Virus record (IMG/VR): IMGVR_UViG_3300028920_000043
Span: 47,211 to 111,210 of that record
DNA: 64,000 nt
Direction: 5' to 3' (one strand)
Origin: a virus
Shown here: piece by piece, positions 17,943 to 25,712 of the stretch
How the letters are laid out: each line of letters begins with the position of its first letter
How positions within the stretch are numbered: the stretch's first letter is position 1
The notes under the pieces: generated by a model
The model's input: only the letters and a program-made list of their open reading frames with translations
The model's database searches: none
Told to the model about the DNA's origin: nothing
Program-made: the position numbers and the translations under genes

Positions 17943-17962
17943 TCTCCTTACAAAAAATTATC

Positions 17963-19060
17963 CTAGAACTTCCTTCCTATAAAATAATGCAACCAAGTAT
18001 TATCTCCCACCGCGAACTTTGCATTATCGTACTCAATAAAGTAACGCTTGAGTATCGACAAAGCAAACTTGGGCGGGAAGAAATATTGGATCTCGTGCGG
18101 AATATAATCAACTGCTTCCGCTGCCCAGAAAATCAATCCCAGTACTCCGCCGGGTTTGAGTACTCTATTGTATTCACTTATTGCTGATTCTATTTCCTCC
18201 GGATGTATATGATCCAACGTTGACAGATCTAACACCAAATCGAATTTACCATACCAATCTTTTTTCAAGAACCTGACGTCTCCCACTTCCGCATGGATAT
18301 CTGAGAAGTCCGCCTCATTGAATACATCAATATAATACTTTTCAATATCAATAGTATACTTCTCTCCGGTACATTTCAAACGTGGGAAAACACCTCCGGG
18401 CGGGAATCCCATTATCTCGTTATATACGTCTGTCTTCAATACTGTTGGAAGAGCCTTTGAAATGTTCACGCAGTACTGACTGAACCAAATATACTCCTCC
18501 GTAATTCCTTGGCGCCATTTATGTGTTGCGAATACCTGCTTAGTCAATTCATAAATCTGATAATGACGTTTTCCAATAAACGAATCCTCTACCGTTATTG
18601 ATTCTTCCCTTACTAGAGTGTACCATGGGAGCTCTTTTTCAAGACGAGTAAAAAATCCATAGTGCTCTTGCCATGCTATAATTGACTCCACCGCGATATA
18701 CCTAGGACGGAAGCGCCGTACCAGATCTAAGAACGCAAGGTAACCGTATTCACTTTCGTCTTCGTTCTTTGTGAAGTAGCCACCACCCGCACCGATATAT
18801 AAAAGAATATCGCATTGCGTTACTTCTTTAACAAACTCACCATCTGTCTGGCATTTGAAATCAATATCTTCTCTGCAATCAAGATCTCGCGTATCATTTC
18901 CAATATACGCTTTGAAATCATCATCCAGATATTTATGAAGACGCGCAGAGCCACAGTTCAAATCAATAATGACTTTGTTCTTCGTCTTGTCTTTCAAATA
19001 ATTAGCAATGGGAATGAATCTCTCATCCCATTTCTCAGTATCAAGATATTCCCAAGCCAT
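17963..19060 (-). CDS. Two-domain SAM methyltransferase
   Basis: 365 residues. The C-terminal half has a class I methyltransferase core: AEVGDVRFLKKDWYGKFDLV, DLSTLDHIHPEEIE and YNRVLKPGGVLGLIFWAAEA. The N-terminal half has a second, partly degenerate core with VIIDLNCGSARLHKYL and CDILLYIGAGGGYF. The arrangement suggests a methyltransferase that duplicated or a regulatory N-terminal domain. It starts at the stop of the RmlD-like gene (GGGATAAATGG). Context suggests O- or N-methylation of a sugar. Confidence 0.75.
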   Translation of the reverse strand: MAWEYLDTEKWDERFIPIANYLKDKTKNKVIIDLNCGSARLHKYLDDDFKAYIGNDTRDLDCREDIDFKCQTDGEFVKEVTQCDILLYIGAGGGYFTKNEDESEYGYLAFLDLVRRFRPRYIAVESIIAWQEHYGFFTRLEKELPWYTLVREESITVEDSFIGKRHYQIYELTKQVFATHKWRQGITEEYIWFSQYCVNISKALPTVLKTDVYNEIMGFPPGGVFPRLKCTGEKYTIDIEKYYIDVFNEADFSDIHAEVGDVRFLKKDWYGKFDLVLDLSTLDHIHPEEIESAISEYNRVLKPGGVLGLIFWAAEAVDYIPHEIQYFFPPKFALSILKRYFIEYDNAKFAVGDNTWLHYFIGRKF

Positions 19061-19771
19061 TTATCCCACCCTCAATCCTCTCCACTTACTACTATCCAAA
19101 GACGTATCGGGAGGAACATTGAATTGGACATCTTGTATTGACATTTCTTTTACTTCCGGAGATAATCTCTTTGCCAGATCATAAAAGGATTTTCTTGTGG
19201 TACCTATATGAATAAGTCCTAATATATCTTTCCTCACCGCTTTGATAATCTCCTTAGCAATAACATCCACGGTATCGAAGGATGTAAACTTATCAATGAA
19301 TGCTCCCGGATAAGGCCATTTATCTTTAGAACAAAAAGATGTCCTAATAATTAAACCATTCGGATAATTCTCTACTGCTACTTCTCCCAATCTTTTTGTC
19401 ACTGCATAAAAATTAACTGGATGAGGTAAGTCATTTTCTTTATACATCCCTCCTTCTTTTAATCCATCGAAGACATAATCAGTAGATATATAGATCAATG
19501 GAATATCATATGCCGAACAAATCTTGACCAGATTTTCGGTACCGACTTTATTTACTTGAATTGCCGCATCTTTGTTCTGATCACACACCGGAGGAGACGT
19601 AAGAGCAGCACAATGCAAAACCTTATCAGGTTTATGCATTACTATCTCCTTCTTTGCTTTGTCAAAGTTGGTAACATCCAGTATAGAACGTGCTGGATAG
19701 TACCATTCGGAACGCTGAGCTTTCAGCTCTGTTCCCAATAATCCTGAACCACCGGTTACTAAGACTTTCAT
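19061..19771 (-). CDS. RmlD-like dTDP-4-dehydro-sugar reductase
   Basis: 236 residues. MKVLVTGGSGLLGTELKAQ is the NAD(P) Rossmann motif; KPDKVLHCAALTSPPVCDQN, YISTDYVFDG and FYAVTKRLGE (YxxxK) are RmlD-family signatures. It is shorter than typical RmlD of about 290 residues. RmlD reduces dTDP-4-dehydrorhamnose to dTDP-rhamnose; a 6-deoxyhexose route with the neighbouring RmlC-like protein is likely. RmlA and RmlB homologues are not in this window, though the epimerase-type SDR nearby could act as dehydratase. Confidence 0.83.
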   Translation of the reverse strand: MKVLVTGGSGLLGTELKAQRSEWYYPARSILDVTNFDKAKKEIVMHKPDKVLHCAALTSPPVCDQNKDAAIQVNKVGTENLVKICSAYDIPLIYISTDYVFDGLKEGGMYKENDLPHPVNFYAVTKRLGEVAVENYPNGLIIRTSFCSKDKWPYPGAFIDKFTSFDTVDVIAKEIIKAVRKDILGLIHIGTTRKSFYDLAKRLSPEVKEMSIQDVQFNVPPDTSLDSSKWRGLRVG

Positions 19772-19775
19772 GGCA

Positions 19776-20336
19776 TTATCTCACTCTATGTTTTGCTATA
19801 CTGCCTATGAATCCTACTTCATGTACTATATTGAATAAATGCTTTCTGGCAAACTCCAGAGTTATATTCATAGGCCCCAATTCATTTCTTAAGGTTGCAG
19901 GACTCTTGACATAGTGATACTCAAATCTTTCCAGAACGAAAGGTAAAGTACCCGCCGTAAACCATGCGTCTGAAAAGTTACAAGAAATATGCTCAAATAC
20001 AGTTTCCGAGAGTGCATACTTATGACCAGGACAAAGTGCCATATCATTTCGCGCACATGGTACCCAAAGTTCCAAACGAGCTCTATCTCTGCATACTCTC
20101 ACTATCTCATGGAGTATAGGTTGAAGAGGATCGATATGCTCCAGAAAGTGAGAAGAATAAATCTCACCAACACAGTTATCTGGCAGTGGTATTCCCTTTG
20201 TCAAATCACAAACATGATCCACTCCTGGAAGTTGGCAAAAATCGAATCCGAAATAGCCTTCACGTTTTTTGCTACCGCATCCCAAATCTATCTTTTCTAC
20301 ATTATGCTCTTTCGGATCTATAAACCCTGATGGCAT
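19776..20336 (-). CDS. SAM-dependent methyltransferase (class I)
   Basis: 186 residues from the ATG at 20336, chosen for its GAGAGGATCAG ribosome site; a longer in-frame form to 20387 would overlap the glycosyltransferase by 70 nt. KIDLGCGSKKREGYFGFDF is motif I; YSSHFLEHIDPLQPILHEIV and ARLELWVPCA are later core motifs. Similar small methyltransferases are often found beside glycosyltransferases in O-antigen loci. Likely methylates a sugar residue in the glycan built by this island. Confidence 0.78.
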   Translation of the reverse strand: MPSGFIDPKEHNVEKIDLGCGSKKREGYFGFDFCQLPGVDHVCDLTKGIPLPDNCVGEIYSSHFLEHIDPLQPILHEIVRVCRDRARLELWVPCARNDMALCPGHKYALSETVFEHISCNFSDAWFTAGTLPFVLERFEYHYVKSPATLRNELGPMNITLEFARKHLFNIVHEVGFIGSIAKHRVR

Positions 20337-23044
20337 TCTCTGATCCTCTCTCTTGATTGTTTTCTTGTATTCAATTGCTTCTCCCATCTCTTTCGGAATA
20401 TCAATGCATCAGAATCCGACTGCAGTCCCGAACGACTAAGAGACTCAAAATGAAATCCCTTAGACCAGGGAGTATACATAATCTTATATCCTTTTGATTT
20501 TGCTTTCATGCAGAAGTCAATATCGTTGAACTCAATCGCCATCTTCTCATCGAGTACAACTCCATCTTCCAATACTTTTATATTGATTAATGCACAAGCA
20601 AACGTAACAGCGTCCACCTCCCTTACAAAGTTAACGGCTGAAGAATTACAATCGAATTGGTAGTAATCGTGAATAGCACCTATATCCGATACCAAGCTGA
20701 CTCCTGCATGCTGAATTCTATAACCATTCAGTATCCATGAGAAGTTAAAGAACATAGGCGCTCCTAAAGAATGCTTCAAAGGATATAATAATTGAGATCC
20801 GACTATGCCCACTTTCTCATCTTGTGTTACAATAGATAAGAGTTCATACAACCAACCTGGTCCAACTATCACGTCATCATTAAGCAACACCACATGAGTA
20901 TAGCCCTTGGGGATATTATCTAGCAAGAAATTATTCATCTTCGAATAATTGAACTGCTCCTTCCATTCCCAATTAGTATATCCATTTGCTTCGATGATCT
21001 TATGGTTCGCCATCGTTCCGGGTGAGTCGTCAATATGATGGTGCATAACAAAGACATGATAATCCAATCCGACCGTTTCACGTTGAACCGAATCCAAACA
21101 CGCTTTGAAATGCTGCGTCTTGTCCTTCGTCAAGATAAGTATGGCTACTTTTGGCTTTCCAATCACATCTCGATAGACGCGATAGAATCCGGCAGTCGAT
21201 GTAGGCAAAAGTGATCCCTTGAAGTTGACTCGCTTCATAGAATCACGAACTGCTTTCTTTGCAAACTCATGAGCAAGCAGTTGTGGTTCGGCGCGCCCTG
21301 ACGATGTATTGCTTCCGTGTATTCGCCAGTCAACCAATATCTTTGGAATGTGTCCGATCTCGTTGTCCTTCAGTGCTTCGGTTATCCTCAAGATGAAATC
21401 ATAGTCTTGAGATCCTTCATACTCCGGCCGCGGATAACCTACTTTCTTGATTAACTTTCGGTCAAAGCATTTGAAGTGATTAATAAACATTCCTTGCCAA
21501 AAGAAATCACGATTCCAATCCGGCTTCAATACCTTCTCGAATACCTTACCGGATGCATCTATCTTCTGCTCGTTTGTATAAATCAAACGGTACCGCGGAT
21601 TGTCCTCAGCAAACTTCTCTATGCTCGCGAGTAAATTGGTATGTGCAATGTCATCCGAATCCAGGAATCCAATGAAATCGCCAGTTGCTTCTTCCAATGC
21701 TTTCTTCGTTGCAACAGGTATGCCTGAATTCTTTTTCAGATTGAATAACTTTATCCGTTCATCCTTCTCACTTATATGCTCTAGCAAATCCGAAGTGGAT
21801 TTATTTGAACCATCATTTACTATTATCAACTCCCAATTAGTATAGGTTTGATCCAATACGGAATTGACCATATCACGCAAATACTTTTCCGGAGTGTTGT
21901 AACAAGGAGTGATTATAGAAAACTTAAGATCGCCCGACCTCTTTTCTGGTTCATTGGATATAAAAGCCGTATCCACATTCTCAACTAAATCCACTACCGG
22001 TTTGCATCTATCCGCATAATCAAAGAATGAAAAGCGTTTGGCGAATCTGGCGCTTATTTCCGCTTGTGTAGGATCGTCCGGAGCATTTAATACTTTATTT
22101 ACTTTATCCGCCAATATCTCAAAATCTTTTAAGGGTGCATAAGTTACCAATCCCCCAAATACTTCCTGATACACAGGCAGATCAAATGCAACCACCGGTG
22201 TTCCACAATACAACGCTTCCGCCACTGTCAATCCAAACCCTTCAAAGCACGATGGTGCAGCAAATACCTTTGCGCGCTTCAATGCTTTGAACTTATCTGC
22301 ATCATTGCTACCATCAAAGTATCTGACTTCATATCCTTTTGACTGCGCCGCCGCCTCTATTGCTTCGCGCTCTCCATTGGCCATCTGAGTCGTAAAGATA
22401 TCAAGATACGTCTGATCCTCTACACGTTTAAGGGATCTCACCAATTTCTGGAAGCCTTTGTGCGCCGCACTCCTTCCAACCATGAGAATGCTATTATCGC
22501 GTTTCTTGGGTTTTGGTGCCTTGTCTGCGGCTAAAGAATTGATTGCTGGAGGAATGATAAGCTGAGTAGCTTTAGATTCTGAATACCACTCATTAAAATA
22601 CTTCTTACCTTCCTCTGTGGAATGAATAATTACTGAGGCATCACTGAGAGCATTTCTCGTACCCTTCCAGAAATCATCTACCGTGTCATATCCTTCTCCA
22701 CGATACTCACGCATCCAATTAGGAGTATCAAAGAATAAGGCTACTAATGGTATTTGCTTGGAACGGGCGAAGTATGAAGCGTGCTCAAGGCCTTTGTATG
22801 GAGTTCCAATTACAAAGTCAAACTCATGGAAAAGAAATTCCTTTCCCCAATTTTCTCCTTCTATCCATGAGATTCTTCTTACCGCTTCATACCCAAAGAA
22901 GTCGGAATGAAAGGATGGCATTAAGTTAGTTACATAGAAAACATCAATTCCACTGTTTGCCAATGACAATGCAAACAGTAAAGCATGATAACGCCCTCCG
23001 GTATACTTGCCCCGGAAGTTCTCGGAAAATAAGATCGCTTTCAT
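20318..23044 (-). CDS. Trifunctional glycosyltransferase (GT4-GT2-GT2)
   Basis: 908 residues. Residues 1-350: GT4 with GGRYHALLFALSLANSGI, ILMVGRSAAHKGFQKLVRSL and the donor site SCFEGFGLTVAEALYCGTPV. Residues 365-610: GT2 with FSIITPCYNTPEKYLRDMV, VLDQTYTNWELIIVNDGS and DFIGFLDSDD. Residues 635-890: second GT2 with PKVAILILTKDKTQHFKACL, HVVLLNDDVIVGPGWLYEL and a FNDIDFCMKAK acceptor-side motif. Such fusions make repeating or branched glycans. It follows the capsid gene after a terminator. The GT4 part is a paralogue of the gene at 47291-48535. Confidence 0.9.
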   Translation of the reverse strand: MKAILFSENFRGKYTGGRYHALLFALSLANSGIDVFYVTNLMPSFHSDFFGYEAVRRISWIEGENWGKEFLFHEFDFVIGTPYKGLEHASYFARSKQIPLVALFFDTPNWMREYRGEGYDTVDDFWKGTRNALSDASVIIHSTEEGKKYFNEWYSESKATQLIIPPAINSLAADKAPKPKKRDNSILMVGRSAAHKGFQKLVRSLKRVEDQTYLDIFTTQMANGEREAIEAAAQSKGYEVRYFDGSNDADKFKALKRAKVFAAPSCFEGFGLTVAEALYCGTPVVAFDLPVYQEVFGGLVTYAPLKDFEILADKVNKVLNAPDDPTQAEISARFAKRFSFFDYADRCKPVVDLVENVDTAFISNEPEKRSGDLKFSIITPCYNTPEKYLRDMVNSVLDQTYTNWELIIVNDGSNKSTSDLLEHISEKDERIKLFNLKKNSGIPVATKKALEEATGDFIGFLDSDDIAHTNLLASIEKFAEDNPRYRLIYTNEQKIDASGKVFEKVLKPDWNRDFFWQGMFINHFKCFDRKLIKKVGYPRPEYEGSQDYDFILRITEALKDNEIGHIPKILVDWRIHGSNTSSGRAEPQLLAHEFAKKAVRDSMKRVNFKGSLLPTSTAGFYRVYRDVIGKPKVAILILTKDKTQHFKACLDSVQRETVGLDYHVFVMHHHIDDSPGTMANHKIIEANGYTNWEWKEQFNYSKMNNFLLDNIPKGYTHVVLLNDDVIVGPGWLYELLSIVTQDEKVGIVGSQLLYPLKHSLGAPMFFNFSWILNGYRIQHAGVSLVSDIGAIHDYYQFDCNSSAVNFVREVDAVTFACALINIKVLEDGVVLDEKMAIEFNDIDFCMKAKSKGYKIMYTPWSKGFHFESLSRSGLQSDSDALIFRKRWEKQLNTRKQSRERIRECHQGL

Positions 23045-23082
23045 TTAATATTATCCTTGTCTTCATTTTAGCAATCCAACAT

Positions 23083-23122
23083 AAAAGAAAAACGAAAGGA
23101 GAGCGGCTGGTGAGGGCCGCTC
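23083..23122 (-). terminator. Intrinsic terminator after the capsid gene
   Basis: On the coding strand GAGCGGC (23122-23116) pairs with GCCGCTC (23107-23101) around an 8-nt loop, followed by CCTTTCGTTTTTCTTTT. It lies 29 nt after the capsid stop. It would limit read-through from capsid into the sugar island, setting glycan enzyme levels below capsid levels. Confidence 0.8.
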
Positions 23123-23150
23123 CCCTTCCTAGAGGCGGAACAGAATCCTA

Positions 23151-24122
23151 TTAGGATGCTGAGGGCTGTTCCAGACTGTCGACCAGGCACAATGCGTCCT
23201 GCCACCTGACCACGAAGTCCAGGCGCTCAGAAACCACATAGCGCATCTGATCTGTTGCGATCTCCTCATCCGAACGAATCTTGATGAGGCGCCGATCACC
23301 AATAACCGGCGATTCTTTCAGAAGGACAATTGCTTTTCCTTCCGGAGCGAAACCACTCTCGACTACGGGCACGCCGTAGACGTTTGTGATCTGGCCGGTG
23401 GTGATTGTTGCTGCCGGGCCGTACTTGTCGACCGTGTTGATCTTGCTGTCTTCGCGCAACTGGTACGCGGAGTAGCTGTTCACAACACAAACCAGCCGAC
23501 CTTTGTTCCGGCCGTACTTGCCGAGACGATAGATCGCCTCATTGATATGGCTTGTGGTCATGGGATTGCCACCCGCATCCACCGGCGTTGCGGCACCAGC
23601 TTCACCTGCATAGGTGAAAATACCTTTGAAGGCCAGCCGTGCATCTTTGCTGTACCACGTGGTACTGGTAGCCGCGCTCTCATCATTGGTGAGAGGCGTG
23701 TGGGACGGATCGCCTTCCATGAAAGCCATCTCTTCAGCTTCCGCTGCCGCCAGCGAAAACTCTTCCAGGATGATATCCACAATATCAGGCTGGGAATCTT
23801 CAATCAGCTCTGTATCCAGGAGAACCTGAGACATGAGCTTCTTGGCAATCATCTGAACCGTGCCAGATGTGATACCGGTCTCAACTGCCGTGCTGCCTTC
23901 AGTTGCATAGTACACCTTGGCGCCTGAGGTCTTCTTCGGCAGATTGAAAGTCTTGGCCGGCATCTTGATTTCCCGGAACAACTGCCGTCCGAAATTGAGA
24001 TCTCGGATATTGTCAATGATTTCCATTGCCAACGGGGTCGGCAGGAAATCCGGCAGATCCGAAGTGCCAAGAGCCTTCTGAAGAACCATATCAGACTGGC
24101 TCGCTTTTTTCTTGCGCTTCAT
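23151..24122 (-). CDS. Major capsid protein, HK97 fold
   Basis: 323 residues. N-terminal basic MKRKKKASQSD, then LPTPLAMEIIDNIRDLNFGR, ATEGSTAVETGITSGTVQM, LMSQVLLDTELIEDS and EFSLAAAEAEEMAFMEGD, the E-loop, spine-helix and P-domain patterns of the HK97 family. The C-terminal part has VYGVPVVESG and DQMRYVVSERLDFVVRWQDA. No long N-terminal delta domain is present, consistent with a separate scaffold from the upstream gene. Codon use looks more GC-rich than in the neighbouring sugar genes. Confidence 0.9.
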   Translation of the reverse strand: MKRKKKASQSDMVLQKALGTSDLPDFLPTPLAMEIIDNIRDLNFGRQLFREIKMPAKTFNLPKKTSGAKVYYATEGSTAVETGITSGTVQMIAKKLMSQVLLDTELIEDSQPDIVDIILEEFSLAAAEAEEMAFMEGDPSHTPLTNDESAATSTTWYSKDARLAFKGIFTYAGEAGAATPVDAGGNPMTTSHINEAIYRLGKYGRNKGRLVCVVNSYSAYQLREDSKINTVDKYGPAATITTGQITNVYGVPVVESGFAPEGKAIVLLKESPVIGDRRLIKIRSDEEIATDQMRYVVSERLDFVVRWQDALCLVDSLEQPSAS

Positions 24123-24229
24123 CGAATGATACCTCCGTCTTGGTTAAAAAAGGTTTTGAAATAATGACCAACTACAATCACTTACTTACCGTTTTGTTTT
24201 TCAGCCTCCGCTTTTATTTAACGTTTGGC

Positions 24230-25099
24230 TTATTCGCCACGGTGTCCGGTGATATAGCTGTCCATCATTTTCTTCTTGAAAGCCTTCTGTTTGCTTTCGT
24301 CCATTTTCTTGAACTCGTCGGACTCCACAAACTCCTGTGCATCCTCCCAGCTCATTTCTTCATCGGAGTCATCTTCTTCGTCCTCTGCATCCTCTGACTT
24401 GTTGATCTCCGACTTGCGAATCCGACCCTTGCGATCCGGAACGATCTGGAGTTTCTTGCACATCTTTTCACTGACCATGTCTGCCAGCTTCTCCATGTCA
24501 AGCTCTTCCTTCTCGTCACCGGCTTCAGATTTCTTGATCTTCTTGTCCTTTTTGGACTTTGAAGATTTCTTGACGGATTTCTTGTCCTTCTCGTCATCAT
24601 CTCCATCTTCCAGGCCAACAAGAAGGTTTGTCAGATTCTGAAGCTCCTTGCGGGCTTCTTTATCCTTAACCATTCCCATCAGCTTGCCAACGGACATGAG
24701 AGATTTGGACAGAGTAGAAAGACCTTTCTCAACATCATCTTTCTCGTCCTTGTCGTCATCTGACTCCTCATCGTCCGATGAATCATCATCCGATGAATCA
24801 TCTTCCTCAGAGTCATCTGAATCTTCCTCATCCGAATCATCGGAATCGTCTTCCTCATCATCCGAGTCATCGTCTTCCTCCTCTTCATCACCGGCCTTCT
24901 CATCATCTTCCTTCTTCGCGTCATCGTCACCGGCTTTGTCATCGTCCTTCTCGTCCTCTTTCTCTTCGTCCTCTTTCTTTTTGTCCTTCTCGTCCTTCTC
25001 GTCCTCTTCCTGCTTCTTGAGGTCTTTCTTTTTCTGCTCCTCATCCTCCTCATTCTTCTGTTTGATCTGCTTGCGAACTTCGCTGATCTTGCCTGCCAT
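24230..25099 (-). CDS. Nested scaffold protein from an internal start
   Basis: Same frame as the protease gene: codon 173 (MAGKISEVRKQIKQ) is preceded by a near-perfect AAGGAGGT (25113-25106) at 6-nt spacing. The product would be 289 residues and contain only the acidic scaffold. This matches the lambda C/Nu3 arrangement where the protease is made in low amount and the scaffold in high amount from a nested gene. Confidence 0.78.
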   Translation of the reverse strand: MAGKISEVRKQIKQKNEEDEEQKKKDLKKQEEDEKDEKDKKKEDEEKEDEKDDDKAGDDDAKKEDDEKAGDEEEEDDDSDDEEDDSDDSDEEDSDDSEEDDSSDDDSSDDEESDDDKDEKDDVEKGLSTLSKSLMSVGKLMGMVKDKEARKELQNLTNLLVGLEDGDDDEKDKKSVKKSSKSKKDKKIKKSEAGDEKEELDMEKLADMVSEKMCKKLQIVPDRKGRIRKSEINKSEDAEDEEDDSDEEMSWEDAQEFVESDEFKKMDESKQKAFKKKMMDSYITGHRGE

Positions 25100-25615
25100 G
25101 AGTGTACCTCCTTCTTCCTTCCAATCAGTAATGGCTTTTTCGATATACCAGCGAATACTTTTGGCTTTAGGATTCGCTGGAACGGATACAAGTGAAACCT
25201 CGGTCAAGTACATCTCCTTGATGACCTGAATGACCTTCTTTGCTTCTTCGATATATTCCTCAGCGGCGTCAAGAACTTTTCCCTTGATGGAGAACTTGTT
25301 AAGAACTCCTTCTGTAATCTTTTTCCAGATTGCGGGAACAGTTTTGGAGATTAAAACCTTGATCCACAAACCATTATCCTTGACCTTGCTCTTCAAAACC
25401 TTACCAATTTCCTCATCAAGGTTATGGTTTCTCAAGACCGTAGAATTGTGTTCAAGATCTTTCTCGGAATTCTTGAGCGCCTCTTTGAGAATCTTATCTC
25501 CCTGAAGGTCGATGTCCGTGGTAGCCGCGTAGCCTTCAATAATCCAAAGCCCTTCTTCGTCTTCATAAGACTTAATGATGTTTAGATCAACATCAAAAGG
25601 GATTGCTACCTTCAT
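24230..25615 (-). CDS. Prohead protease fused to an acidic scaffold
   Basis: 461 residues. Residues 1-170 are an HK97-type (U35-like) prohead protease: GYAATTDIDLQGDKI, LRNH (His64), NKFSIKG (Ser109) and YLTEVSLVSVPANPKAKS. Residues 180-355 are extremely acidic and Ser/Asp/Glu/Lys-rich, and the rest contains Lys-rich helices and an acidic C-terminus, as in scaffolds. The protease cleaves scaffold and itself during head maturation. A strong internal start at 25099 can make the scaffold part alone. Located directly upstream of the capsid gene. Confidence 0.87.
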   Translation of the reverse strand: MKVAIPFDVDLNIIKSYEDEEGLWIIEGYAATTDIDLQGDKILKEALKNSEKDLEHNSTVLRNHNLDEEIGKVLKSKVKDNGLWIKVLISKTVPAIWKKITEGVLNKFSIKGKVLDAAEEYIEEAKKVIQVIKEMYLTEVSLVSVPANPKAKSIRWYIEKAITDWKEEGGTLMAGKISEVRKQIKQKNEEDEEQKKKDLKKQEEDEKDEKDKKKEDEEKEDEKDDDKAGDDDAKKEDDEKAGDEEEEDDDSDDEEDDSDDSDEEDSDDSEEDDSSDDDSSDDEESDDDKDEKDDVEKGLSTLSKSLMSVGKLMGMVKDKEARKELQNLTNLLVGLEDGDDDEKDKKSVKKSSKSKKDKKIKKSEAGDEKEELDMEKLADMVSEKMCKKLQIVPDRKGRIRKSEINKSEDAEDEEDDSDEEMSWEDAQEFVESDEFKKMDESKQKAFKKKMMDSYITGHRGE

Positions 25616-25644
25616 CTTAACCTCCTTAAAAACTTTTGAACCAC

Positions 25645-25685
25645 AAGAGTTCTCGGCGTCGCTCGATTAAAAATAAGAGTTCTCG
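25645..25685. repeat. Paired 11-bp direct repeats upstream of the protease gene
   Basis: AAGAGTTCTCG occurs at 25645-25655 and 25675-25685, exactly 30 bp apart (about three helical turns), 30-70 bp before the protease start. Possible operator pair or chance; no protein is assigned. Confidence 0.5.
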
Positions 25686-25712
25686 ATTTCTTCAATTCAA
25701 AATCCTATATTA

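Noticed and set aside
24648-25229. Plus-strand Ser-rich ORF and minus-strand Arg-rich ORF over the acidic scaffold
   Set aside because: Both arise from other frames of the GA-rich codons encoding the Asp/Glu/Ser scaffold; the protease frame is the true one.
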